Shown piece after piece: positions 1-8,599 of a DNA stretch of 64,000 nt (positions are counted from its first letter, which is position 1; the number at the start of each line of letters is the position of its first letter). Under the pieces are notes generated by a model. It saw nothing but the letters and a program-made list of their open reading frames with translations, ran no database searches and was not told where the DNA came from. The position numbers and the translations under genes are program-made. The DNA lies in assembly GCA_030248215.1 (NCBI GenBank), contig JASANG010003612.1, forward strand, positions 93,305-157,304, written 5' to 3'. This DNA is from Enoplolaimus lenunculus (taxonomy: Eukaryota > Nematoda > Enoplea > Enoplida > Thoracostomopsidae).

Positions 1-55
1 AGACGCACTCAGAGCGAAAAGTCGAGTTTTAAACATAAAGCTACGCATTATTGCA

Positions 56-1384
56 CTAACGTTTTGAGACTGTCGATATGTAATATGCATCTTGTGTTGC
101 TACTCCGAAGTAAGTATCAGTAAATGGATGGATATATTTCGTATTCCACAACTGAAATCGACGAAACACGCCGAACCACTTCTGATCTTGAGTAAATTCA
201 ATTTCAATCTGAGTTAGATTTGGGTTTTGATACAACCAGTACATAGATTCGTCAACTTGGCCTGAATCAATTGCGATGTTTAACTGAAAACAAATATAAA
301 CTTATATGTATAGTTTCTATGTAGTTGGATGCATTTCAAAACGTACAGCATCCAAGCATCCAACGGTATACTTTCCAAAGTTAATGGTGTGAAATTTGGC
401 ACAAACCCAAAATTAGTATACATTTGCAGTAGAGCACTCGCACTCAATCAAAATCAATATCGATATCGGCACATTTCCAAAATAAAAATCGACATTTACA
501 AAAATTTTGGTATCGACACATCCATACAATTGATCACATCTATTTTAAATTTTAACCAAAGGAATAGAAACTTTATTGTCAAACGAAGAGCCAGATTTTT
601 CGGTGCGCCTTGTCACATTCGTATATATCAAAGTAATGGACAATACGTTGAGTATATGCATACCTTTACAGAACTGAAACATTCTGTAATCCGATACTTC
701 TTTCCAAGATATCTGAACAAGTCTAGTTCAGCTGACTGAGTGTAGGATTTCATTGGTATATATTGAGGTTTGCTTGTAAGCAATTTTGTTTCGGTTTGAT
801 CAGCAAGCGAAGCTGAAACGAAAATATCGCGTTAATGTTTACATACATACGTATGCCAAACTACAAACTACGAAATTTGAGGAACCAAACTGAATGTCAA
901 TTGATAACCAAACTGAATGTCAATTGATACCCAAACCGATCATTTCAGCAGCATAACACATAGTTGTTTTAAACACCACTTTGGTTAAGTATATACCGCT
1001 TACACAGTCAAAGTAATATATATATACTGACTCTCTAAACTGCTTTCAAGGGCAATGTGTGTACGGTTAAAAACCACTGAATAAGATTATGACATTGGAA
1101 AATAATTTTAAAAGATATCTGTTTTATAAATACATAAAAATGTTGGACATAGTTTAAATACTCAACAAAAAGTGAGTTATTTCGGATTTCGACATTAACA
1201 TACAACAAACAATAAGATGGGTTTAACACAATAAAAACGTCTGTTATAAACAACTTTTAAGAAATGTAGTTAATTTAATCTGCTAGTAATCTATAAACAA
1301 TACACAAAATGACTTACGTTGTTTTATTACGCAAAGACATACTATTACGCGCAATGCCAATTGCATATAAAACAAACGACGCAT
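56..1384 (-). CDS. Three-exon gene for a 147-residue secreted-looking protein, family unknown
   Basis: Exons on the minus strand are 1384-1318, 812-664 and 283-56. Phases agree: exon 1 ends one base into a codon before a GTAAGT donor, exon 2 follows a TTTCAG acceptor and ends in phase 0 before GTATGC, and exon 3 follows TTTTCAG and runs to a TAG stop. The sum is 444 bases, 148 codons with the stop. The start MRRLFYMQLALRVIVCLC reads as a signal peptide, with likely cleavage near residues 20-25. The mature part is rich in Tyr, Phe, Gln and Asp, holds a single Cys (in ITECF) and ends in VSKR. I recognise no family or catalytic motif. No AATAAA was seen in the 55 bases left after the stop. A secreted or extracellular role is inference from the N terminus only. 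A plus-strand ORF at 329-739 lies across intron 2 and exon 2 and is taken as a shadow. Confidence 0.62.
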
Positions 1385-1745
1385 GGTCAAAGTTGTATGA
1401 CTTTTGTTATATACCTATATAAATCGTCAGGAAAATCTAGATTCGCGAGTTTTTATATAACTTTTGTATGTCGCCCACCCCCTTTCTACAAATTTTTGGA
1501 TTCCACAGATGGTAACTTTTATGCGCAGTTCATAATATAAAATTAAGCCCGGTCACAAAGTATGTTATAAGGTAGAGTTAACGCGTGAACCCTACCCTTA
1601 AGAAAACGGCCAAATTATAACACCGGAATTCTTAAATCCGGTATAAACTTACCGGAACCGGAAGGTGAAAAAATGCCGGAACCGGAATTCCGGTGTTGGC
1701 ACTAACGGTCTGCACGACCCCTGTTTGAAATTTTTACCAAAGTTA
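1385..1745. repeat. Degenerate CCGGAA-rich repeat
   Basis: No gene seen. From about 1546 to 1700 the sequence is built from repeated CCGGAA and CCGGTA words (accggaaccggaagg and similar). The same kind of words recur at 39598-39895, 46905-46975, 48748-49062 and 54090-54450, several times starting with a CCAGGGTGC-type sequence. It is probably a dispersed non-coding element family; its ends here are unclear. Confidence 0.4.
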
Positions 1746-1819
1746 ATGACCACACCGGGAATCGAACCTCGGCCCTCTTGCGCTCGAGCCAAGCATGCTA
1801 CCACTACACCACGCGGTCA
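1746..1819 (-). other. tRNA-like sequence, copy 1
   Basis: This is the minus-strand tRNA-like core of the first 305-base unit. The acceptor-type ends pair over 7 positions with one G-T wobble, and A-box-like and B-box-like words are present. A possible loop CTCGAGC would give a CGA anticodon, but the anticodon and T stems contain mismatches. A functional tRNA is unlikely. Confidence 0.5.
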
Positions 1820-2050
1820 TTGCAACAACTTCTTATACCGGTATATGTGCACAGGCATGGCAACATTTGCTTTACACACACTTACGTGCACATATACCGA
1901 CATCCCTCTTTTTTACAGGCGGTCGTCCCGGAGCGCGAATCCAACTACCCGAATTCATAGGCTTGCTGTTTGTAGTGCCCATCTCGGTGGGACCTCCATG
2001 TTGGTGCTAACGGTCTGCACGACCCCTGTTTGAAGTTTTTGCCAAAGTTA

Positions 2051-2124
2051 ATGACCACACCGGGAATCGAACCTCGGCCCTCTTGCGCTCGAGCCAAGCA
2101 TGCTGCCACTACACCACGCGGTCA
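2051..2124 (-). other. tRNA-like sequence, copy 2
   Basis: This is the same tRNA-like core as at 1746-1819, shifted by 305 bases and nearly identical. The shared stem mismatches suggest they belong to the family consensus and did not arise by decay after duplication. Confidence 0.5.
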
Positions 2125-2229
2125 TTGCAACAACTTCTTATACCGGTATATGTGCACAGACATGGCAACATTTGCTTTACACACACTTACGCGCACATAT
2201 ACCAACATCTGGTTGTACCCTAGATGTAA

Positions 2230-2960
2230 GTAGGAACGATGGGTAACCTCACCCCTTTCGGGAAGAATACAACATACTGTCAATTGCGTATGATTAATAC
2301 TAGCATAGTTTTTTGCGGTTTTAGCATTATTCTTAATGCATTAGTCTAAAACAACACTTGCCAAGTTCCGTCAATATAAGCTCGCCATAAAGCAAATTTC
2401 AGAAACCTTCTCCCTAGCTTAGTGATTATTCATTTTAAATAGCGCAATCGAGCTAGAAGTAAAGCTAACAATCGAACAAGCACAGTATGGAACTTTTAAA
2501 ACTACTTTCGATTTATTTCATTTTCACATGCTTTGAAATAAATTTTTAATTTTGATTTCCATCTATCAATATCCACACCATGCATTACGTATGTTCGCCC
2601 TGCAAATGAAATACATTTGCTATTCGCCTCTCTGGATATTAACACAAAAATTTTTACACATAGAACATATAAGTTATTATATACAGAGAAACTAAACTTT
2701 ACTTCTCTGTACAAGAATACGCCAAGATTTAAACATAGATGGGGAAAACTAAAATACCTGTTGAAAGCCTCCGACTAAAATGAATAGTTTGAAATTAATA
2801 AGTGAAATATTGATAAGTTCAGATTAATTTGTCTCTGTATTAACCCAATCTAACTGTTTCAAATGCCTAAGTGTTAATAATGTTAAGTAGGAAAAAACCA
2901 AAATTCTTTCTCTGAATATGAAATACTATTAATTGTCATCCACGTTTTATACTGTCTAAC
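2230..2960. other. AT-rich intergenic DNA, nothing recognised
   Basis: No ORF with convincing splice signals or protein character was found. The short minus-strand ORF at 2502-2714 has no recognisable features. Confidence 0.4.
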
Positions 2961-3245
2961 TGTAAAAAATAGCACTCACTTGCGAGTCCCTAAGTTCCTA
3001 AAGTGCAGTGTTTATAAATTTCCAAAAATCAACCACACTATGTGTACATCCGGCCGACAACATAGAGTCCCCCTAAACGGCGTATACTTTGTCACACTAT
3101 CGCACATGCAGATGCCACTCTGTCAATACCTTATAGAAAGGGCAGTTGTTCTCTGTATCGAGTCTGTCAGAAGGACATTCGCTTATGGATCAACCACGTA
3201 TAATAACGCGCGCAGAGTTGTAAAAATACTCCACCCACCCCCTTA
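2960..3245 (+). mobile_element. Fragment of the TGGGTCATCC MITE family
   Basis: The stretch matches the fuller copies at 15668-16175 and 28413-28938. Shared words are actgtaaaaaat, a following cctaagttcctaa, gcccgacaacat-like sequence and aacggcgtatact. It lacks the usual terminal inverted repeat on the left. It abuts the left end of the large nested stack. Confidence 0.55.
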
Positions 3246-3545
3246 TGTGGGGTTCACATTATAACTGGGGAAGTCTAATCACGTTTTGTCCCATGTTGAT
3301 GCGACATCAACATAAACTTTGTTAGCATATTACGGACAAACAAAAGTCGAATATGTGATATTGATATACAAAGCACAGGTACACATGTTATCTCAACATA
3401 CAAGTGTCCGAACGAATGTCACGTTACACAACCAGACATATTGGTGAATATCATGATATTCCAAATTAACAGGATATATGATACGATATTCAGTAAGACT
3501 GATTTGAAGTATCATATGATATTCCATTATGTAGTTTAAGACGTA

Positions 3546-3780
3546 TCATAAACAATCCGCCAAAATTTGAATATTCCCTCTAAAATATAAATCTTCCGGC
3601 CAAAATTTGAATGTCCCACCAAATTTTGAATTTTCTCGCCAACATTCAAATTTCCCGCCAAAATTTGAATTCCCCATAAAATTTGAATTTCCGCCAAAAT
3701 TTGAATTTTCTCGCCAAAAATATAATTTTCCCGCCAAATTTAAGAATTTTTCTACCAAAATTTAATTTTCCCAAAGTATA
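3546..3780. repeat. Short tandem repeat, unit near CCCGCCAAAATTTGAATTT
   Basis: About a dozen diverged units of 16-19 bases containing gccaaaatttgaa follow each other. It lies inside the family A element just before the left end of the next inserted element. The minus-strand ORF at 3546-3758 (FGGNSNF-like repeats) is a translation of this repeat and is not a gene. Confidence 0.75.
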
Positions 3781-4947
3781 AGTATTGTTGGCTCATGTAA
3801 AGATCAGGGGCGGAACGTTTTTCTGTGGGACTAGAAAAGAGCAAGCTTAACGGTTTCTCACATGAATATTTTCTGTTTCCCTTGAGACCTACTTTTATGC
3901 TAGGATTCGAACTCCAGTGACTGGAGTGGGAGGCGTATACCATCACCACTCAGCTATACTCTCTAAAAAATTCTACTTAATATTAAGTAAAAGTTTTGCC
4001 AGATTAAGCACCCGTTTTACTTACTATGGTGCTGGGCAAAGTTTTACTGAATACCAAGTAAAACGGGGTCAGCGGAGTTTTACTTAAAAATTAAGTAATT
4101 TTTTCTACAATTTTAAGTAAAACACAACTTAATTTTATTTACTAATTTAAGTATTATTTTACTTAAAATTATAGCTCAGAACACCACCAGTCAGGGCGCC
4201 AACTGAAGGTTGGGGGTCCTTCCGCCGACACTGGTGCCAAGAAATAGAAATCTTGCAATATATACTCACATATATAGATGATAGCGTAATTCTAGTAATC
4301 TTTTAAAATGATATATACGGCGGCTTGCAGATTTAGTAATGAAATTCAAAAAATACAATGTACCGCAATATAGGCTTCGCCGAGGTCAATTTATTTCGGT
4401 GTCGTACAGGTTTCGCAGTCTCAGAAAGATGTTAAACGCTGGGGTGTTTAGTGACTTTCTGTATAATAAACCGCCAGCCAATAACATCAAACCAAGGTGC
4501 AGAATGAAGTATATATATTCCAACAAGAACTTGTAATGAACAAAACCTGCCAGCAGAAATTAGAGCCACACCTACTGATATCTCAGTTTGTTTAAAACAT
4601 CTAATACTAGCACTCAATGTTTTGCTCCAGCTAAGTTTTCAGATAAAATTACTGCATCAGTACCGTATGCTCCTGCCCAATCGGATGTGAAAAACCCGAG
4701 ACAGAGGTCAACAAATTTTGGCTGAACCGGAGGTTCAGTAAAATTAGGTAATAACAATAAGACTGATTCTGCCAATTTCTAGTAACATTTGCAAATAGTT
4801 GTATAAAATTTGTGTTCGTGTGTCATGTTTGAAGAATATCTACTACTAATCATTTCAAAATTGCCCTGCTTTACAAATAAATTCGCTGCCACGGACAGAA
4901 TTTTTTATAACCGCAGGTCGATTTTATATCGGTGCCGGACCTATTAA

Positions 4948-6643
4948 CCCTCAATGGCCCGACAGTCTACATATGTAGACATAACCAGTTCGACAATTGA
5001 TTGTTCGGCAGGTGCTATAGTTAAGAATCTATTGCTTAATTTCCATCGATAATTATTCTGTTATAGTAGTATAAAAAACTTATAGCATTGTGGGAACAAA
5101 AGTTTGCTGTACAGTGAGTCATATACCTATATAACCCGACCGTCTACATATGTAGACAGATGTTGATTTGATCATAGTTTGAGTTTTGACAAGAATTGGA
5201 ACGTTTTGTTCTTACACACGGTTTTGTATGGTGAGGTAAAGTCAGGGAAATGTCAGGTTTGCATAAATTATCTTTGACTGAGGTCGTACGACGTGTATTA
5301 GAACCAAGTGATTCAGAGACAGAAGATGACAAACCGGACGACAATAGTTCAAATGACGACTCAGAATCAGTTGAGTTAGGTCAATGCAGTAGTGAAGAGG
5401 CTGCTATTTATGAGCAAGATAGTGATGGTGAATTACAAAAACAATCGGACGCATCTAGTAGTGAGTTGAGCGATATGGACGAGACTTCTAGTGGAAGTAA
5501 TGTGTTTTTGTCAGCGACGGGTGTTGAGTGGCATTCTACAACACCGCCTGTCCGTGTGTTAGCTAGAAATATAATTCGCTTTCGCGAAGGCACTGCAGTA
5601 AACCCTACAACAGAGTCACAAGCATTTTATCTTTATATAAACGAGCCCATTTTGCATACAATTCAGCGACTCACTAGTAGGCGACTGCGGGCGCGCAATT
5701 TTTCAACGCTACCAATGTGTGAGCTGAAAGCTTGGCTTGGGGTGGTAATCAGAGCTGGTGCAGATCGCGATAACATGTCTCCAGTGCACAGGCACAATAA
5801 TGGCAAATCGCCGCAGCGTACCTCCGGTGCTAAAGTCAACAAAAGAACAAGAGGTCTATAGCACCCGATTTTTATGGGACCACAATAACCGCATAATGTT
5901 GGCGTCTTATTGTCCAAAGAAAAATAAAAATGTGCTATTACTAAGTTCAGTTCATGTGAAAAACGAAGTTTGCACCAGCAGAGAGGACAAAAAACCAGCA
6001 GTTATCTTGGATTATAATTTGGGAAAAGGCGGGGTTGATGTAATGGACTCTTGCATTGATGATTTTACCTGCAAACGCAAAACGAATCGTTATCCTCTAG
6101 TCTGCTTTTTCAATATGATTGATATTGCGTTGCACAACGCATTCATTGTCATGAAACTGAACGGATATCAAAAGTCACGCAATGTTTTCATGAAAAAAGT
6201 AGCCGAACAACTAGCGCAAGACAATATGACCAAACGTTACAGTAGTGAAAAAATTTACGCAAAATCAAAGGATTCATTTATGGCTTACGGGCTGCCTCAA
6301 AAGCGAAACGAACCTTCTACATCTGGTAAACCGACCAAAGTCAGGTCACAAGTTGTCGCAAATCTACGAGATTGAGCTGTTCGTCATGTGGAAAACGAGT
6401 GTGCAAGGACCACATGAATCGCACCATAACGTGCAACGACTGTGCTTAACTGGACAACGCGCCCGCAGTGGGAGGCTGGACGGGGAGCGGGTGGAACTCC
6501 GCCAGAACACTAGTTCTGACTGTCTGAAGCCAGTTAAAGGAGGAGAGCACCCTGAGATAAGCCAAAACTAACGCTAGTTGTGTTGTCTACATATGTAGAC
6601 CGTTGGGCTGATTAAGGTGAAAATTTTGCCGGGCCGTTGAGGG
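4948..6643 (+). mobile_element. piggyBac-family transposon, internally deleted
   Basis: TTAA lies on both sides (4944-4947 and 6644-6647). The terminal inverted repeat is close to CCCTCAAYGGCCCGRC. The 16-base palindrome GTCTACATATGTAGAC lies one base inside the left repeat, again at 5143-5158, and about 30 bases inside the right repeat. Asymmetric subterminal repeats of this kind are characteristic of piggyBac. It holds remains of one transposase gene. It sits inside family C and is the innermost element of the stack. Confidence 0.9.
5250..6443 (+). pseudogene. piggyBac-like transposase, broken
   Basis: The first part (5250 to about 5765) has an acidic Asp/Glu/Ser-rich N terminus of about 90 residues, then the start of the transposase core (FYLYINEPILHTIQRLTSRR region). 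The second part, in another frame from about 5800 to 6375, holds the late core, including KGGVDVMD with the final catalytic Asp and a following KTNRYP. The C-terminal Cys/His-rich domain (CSSCGKRVCKDH) appears in yet another frame at about 6375-6443. The middle of the core, with the first catalytic acids, is missing: together the parts code for about 400 residues, against roughly 550-600 in intact relatives. The deletion junction lies between about 5765 and 5800. It cannot make an active enzyme. Confidence 0.85.
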
Positions 6644-7916
6644 TTAATAAGCATTAAGTACTCTGCTTCACACCTGAGCCTAAGACGGAGAATAAGCCTA
6701 AGCTTAAATGTAAACGTAAACTTAAAACTTTAGCCTGAGCTAAGTATGTGATAATGTATTCATACGGACACTGCGGGGGACTATTTTCTTGCATTAAGTT
6801 AACACTAGTGTAAGGGTAAGTTGCAGGTACCTGTGCGGCTAGCGGTTATCTCATATTGAAGAGAGTAGTTTGCAATGTTTCGCGTTTACATTTTTAACTT
6901 TATGATTTATGTAAAAGCACTTTGGATGAGGGGTCAGGGGTGTTCATTGGAGCTGAGAGATCCGGATTTGTCTTCGTTTTTCCTGTTTGCATGCTAAAAT
7001 CTCAAGTGAAATATTAAGCAGAAGTATTTAGCGTAACATTATTTACGAAACAGAATAAAAAACACGTAAAAACAAACGCACGTAAAAACAAATTATTTTC
7101 GCGCCAAAAATTTGAATTAAAACGGTAAGAAATACATTAAGCAATCTAACGCCAGCACAAGCATATATGAAACAAGAAACGCTGCGTATAAAATTAAGTA
7201 AAAGAATGCTTAAAAGTGTTTTAAGTAAAACTATACTGGATGAGCATATTTAAATAAAGATTTGCTAACTATTAAGTAAACTATCTGTAAATTACTTAGT
7301 GGTAAAACTTTACTAAACAGTTTTAAGTAAAAGGTTTTTACAGAGTAGGAGCTTGAAGCTCGAGTTCAAGGGGGCTCTCACGTCTTGTGGTGATTTAGTA
7401 CTATGTATACGTGTTGCAATTGTTAAACACGGTGCGATATATATTATTTAACGTATATACACTGCGTTATTTGCCTATAGGCAACTCAATGTGAGAAGGG
7501 GTTAAGCTTTAGACTAAATTTTTTGCTCGGCTTAGACTTAGGCTTAGGCTTAGGAATATGCTTATAGTACTGTTCCGCCCATGTTCTTTGCATTGGCCGT
7601 ATTGTTATTTACATTATCTCGTAATATCCTATGATACTAACGACACATGTCTGTAAAGTACCATATGATATTCCGCCATACGCAAACCTAGTTATGCAAC
7701 TGACTCATCAGACATTTAAAATGATCATATGATATTAACAGCCAATGTAGGAAATATCATATGATACTGAAATACAAAACGTGACCGACACGTGTAGCAA
7801 ACAACCACTGTTTTTGGAATATCATATCGGGTTACATCACAGACAAAATGTTACCCAATATGTAGAACGTGACAAAACGTGACCCAGCTGCACCATCTAT
7901 AACACGAGCCCCACAT

Positions 7917-8060
7917 TAGGACCAGTTTCAAAAACGATGCTATAACCAGGGCTTGTTGACAACACACACCCTGTACTTAGACAGATTCTTTGTCCTGACA
8001 GTTTTCCAAGGGAGTAGATATAAAACAGAGTCTTCAGTGTTAAGCACACTCGAATAAACG
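7917..8060. repeat. Dispersed repeat, inverted copy at 16430-16575
   Basis: The stretch containing cctgtacttagacagattc and ccaagggagtaga is repeated in reverse orientation at about 16430-16575. No coding potential was seen. It is probably an unnamed non-autonomous element. Confidence 0.5.
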
Positions 8061-8289
8061 CTTCAATGTTCCTGTCCCGTGAACCGATGTCCTAAAGATT
8101 CAGTGTCTTGAACGGTGACGTCCAGATGCTTCACTGTATTTCAGATACTTCTTTCTTCAGTTTGTAACACAGTTTATGAATAGCTTGTTAAAGATCATTA
8201 GGTAATTTGTAACTCTTTATACATCGCTCGTAAATTCCATAAGACAATTTATCACGCTAATTACCTATACGTCGCTCTCAGGCGTAGAT

Positions 8290-8577
8290 CTAAAAAGTAG
8301 CGGAAGGTGCCTTCATCAAAAAATTTTTAATCATAGAATTGCAGTTCCTCATGCTTAACATAATTTTTGTTTTTCTACAATTGAGAATTATGTATCGCAT
8401 AAACTTTGCAGGAACCTTTACACCCTGAAGGCGCATAATCTGCGTATTACGACCGTGCAATGTTTTGCTTTCCATTACCAAATTTAGAATAAATTTCTCT
8501 GGATAACTCATTATTAATCGGTTGAGCGATAATGCGCCAATGACAATTAAACTAAGAAAATAAATTATGATGAGCAT
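8290..8577 (-). CDS. Small ORF with hydrophobic N terminus, doubtful
   Basis: The ORF is 95 codons and begins MLIIIYFLSLIVIGALSL, which would act as a signal peptide or membrane anchor. The rest is basic (many Lys, Arg and Met) with two Cys. No homologue is recognised. No AATAAA was seen within about 60 bases after the stop, and in AT-rich DNA such an ORF can occur by chance. Confidence 0.25.
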   Translation of the reverse strand: MLIIIYFLSLIVIGALSLNRLIMSYPEKFILNLVMESKTLHGRNTQIMRLQGVKVPAKFMRYIILNCRKTKIMLSMRNCNSMIKNFLMKAPSATF

Positions 8578-8599
8578 AGCGTAAGCGCATGGACTAAGT

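Larger units (their letters stand above)
1704..2218 (-). repeat. Tandem tRNA-derived repeat, 305-base period, two units
   Basis: A unit starting aacggtctgcacgacccc at 1704 begins again at 2009, 305 bases later, with near-identical sequence for about 200 bases. Each unit carries a tRNA-like core on the minus strand (1746-1819 and 2051-2124). It starts TGACCGCGTGGTGTAGTGG, has a B-box-like GGTTCGATTCC, and its ends pair as a 7-base acceptor-type stem. The D and T arms have mismatches, so this looks like a SINE or pseudo-tRNA family rather than a working tRNA. Several short ORFs across it are by-products. Confidence 0.7.
3959..7345. mobile_element. TA-flanked MITE (family C) carrying the piggyBac relic
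   Basis: The ends are CTCTCTAAAAAATTCTAC on the left and the inverse of CTCTGTAAAAACC on the right, with a TA on each side (3957-3958 and 7346-7347). The uninterrupted family E copy at 26230-26430 shows the empty site cagctataggagctt with a single TA, so the insertion point is resolved to the base. Internal sequence is rich in AAGTAAAA words. A TA target suggests a Tc1/mariner-type transposase. Confidence 0.75.
3851..7501. mobile_element. TTAA-flanked MITE (family E) with tRNA-like core, interrupted
   Basis: Both ends are flanked by TTAA (3847-3850 and 7502-7505) and end in inverted repeats close to CCCCTTCTCACA. An uninterrupted copy lies in the other orientation at 26230-26430. It includes a tRNA-like stretch with ggagttcgaatcct. 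In this copy the stretch is cut between cagctata and taggagctt by the TA-flanked element at 3959-7345. TTAA targets and CCC-type ends suggest mobilisation by a piggyBac-type transposase (inference). Confidence 0.72.
3790..7598. mobile_element. MITE family B (GGGCGGAAC ends, TTAGGC-rich), interrupted
   Basis: The left end is GGCTCATGTAAAGATCAGGG followed by gcggaacg. The right end is gttccgcccatgttctttgc followed by attggcc, its inverted match. Near the right end it contains several TTAGGC words. Other members lie at 24058-24300, 45771-45949 and 60140-60312. Comparison with 60140-60312 shows this copy is split at an AAGCTT site by the element at 3851-7501. Confidence 0.7.
3246..7916. mobile_element. 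Outer MITE (family A) interrupted by nested insertions
   Basis: The left end reads GGGGTTCACATTATAACTGG near 3248 and the right end carries its inverted match, ctataacacgagccccac, ending near 7915. Intact family members lie at 55383-56041 and 60984-61689 and have the same ends. They also share internal words: a TTGATTCAACATCAAC-like stretch, repeated ATATCATATGATAT, and a TTACCCAATA stretch near one end. Here the internal sequence runs from 3246 to about 3789 and resumes at about 7599, so roughly 3.8 kb of other elements sits inside. Confidence 0.7.

Noticed and set aside
329-739. Plus-strand 136-codon ORF
   Set aside because: It overlaps intron 2 and the middle exon of the well-phased minus-strand gene at 56-1384, and has no domain or splice support of its own.
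1746-2124. Functional tRNA genes in the 305-base units
   Set aside because: The acceptor ends pair, but D, anticodon and T stems have mismatches shared by both copies, so these are tRNA-derived repeats.
3546-3758. Minus-strand ORF with Gly/Asn/Phe repeats
   Set aside because: It is the translation of a short non-coding tandem repeat inside a MITE.
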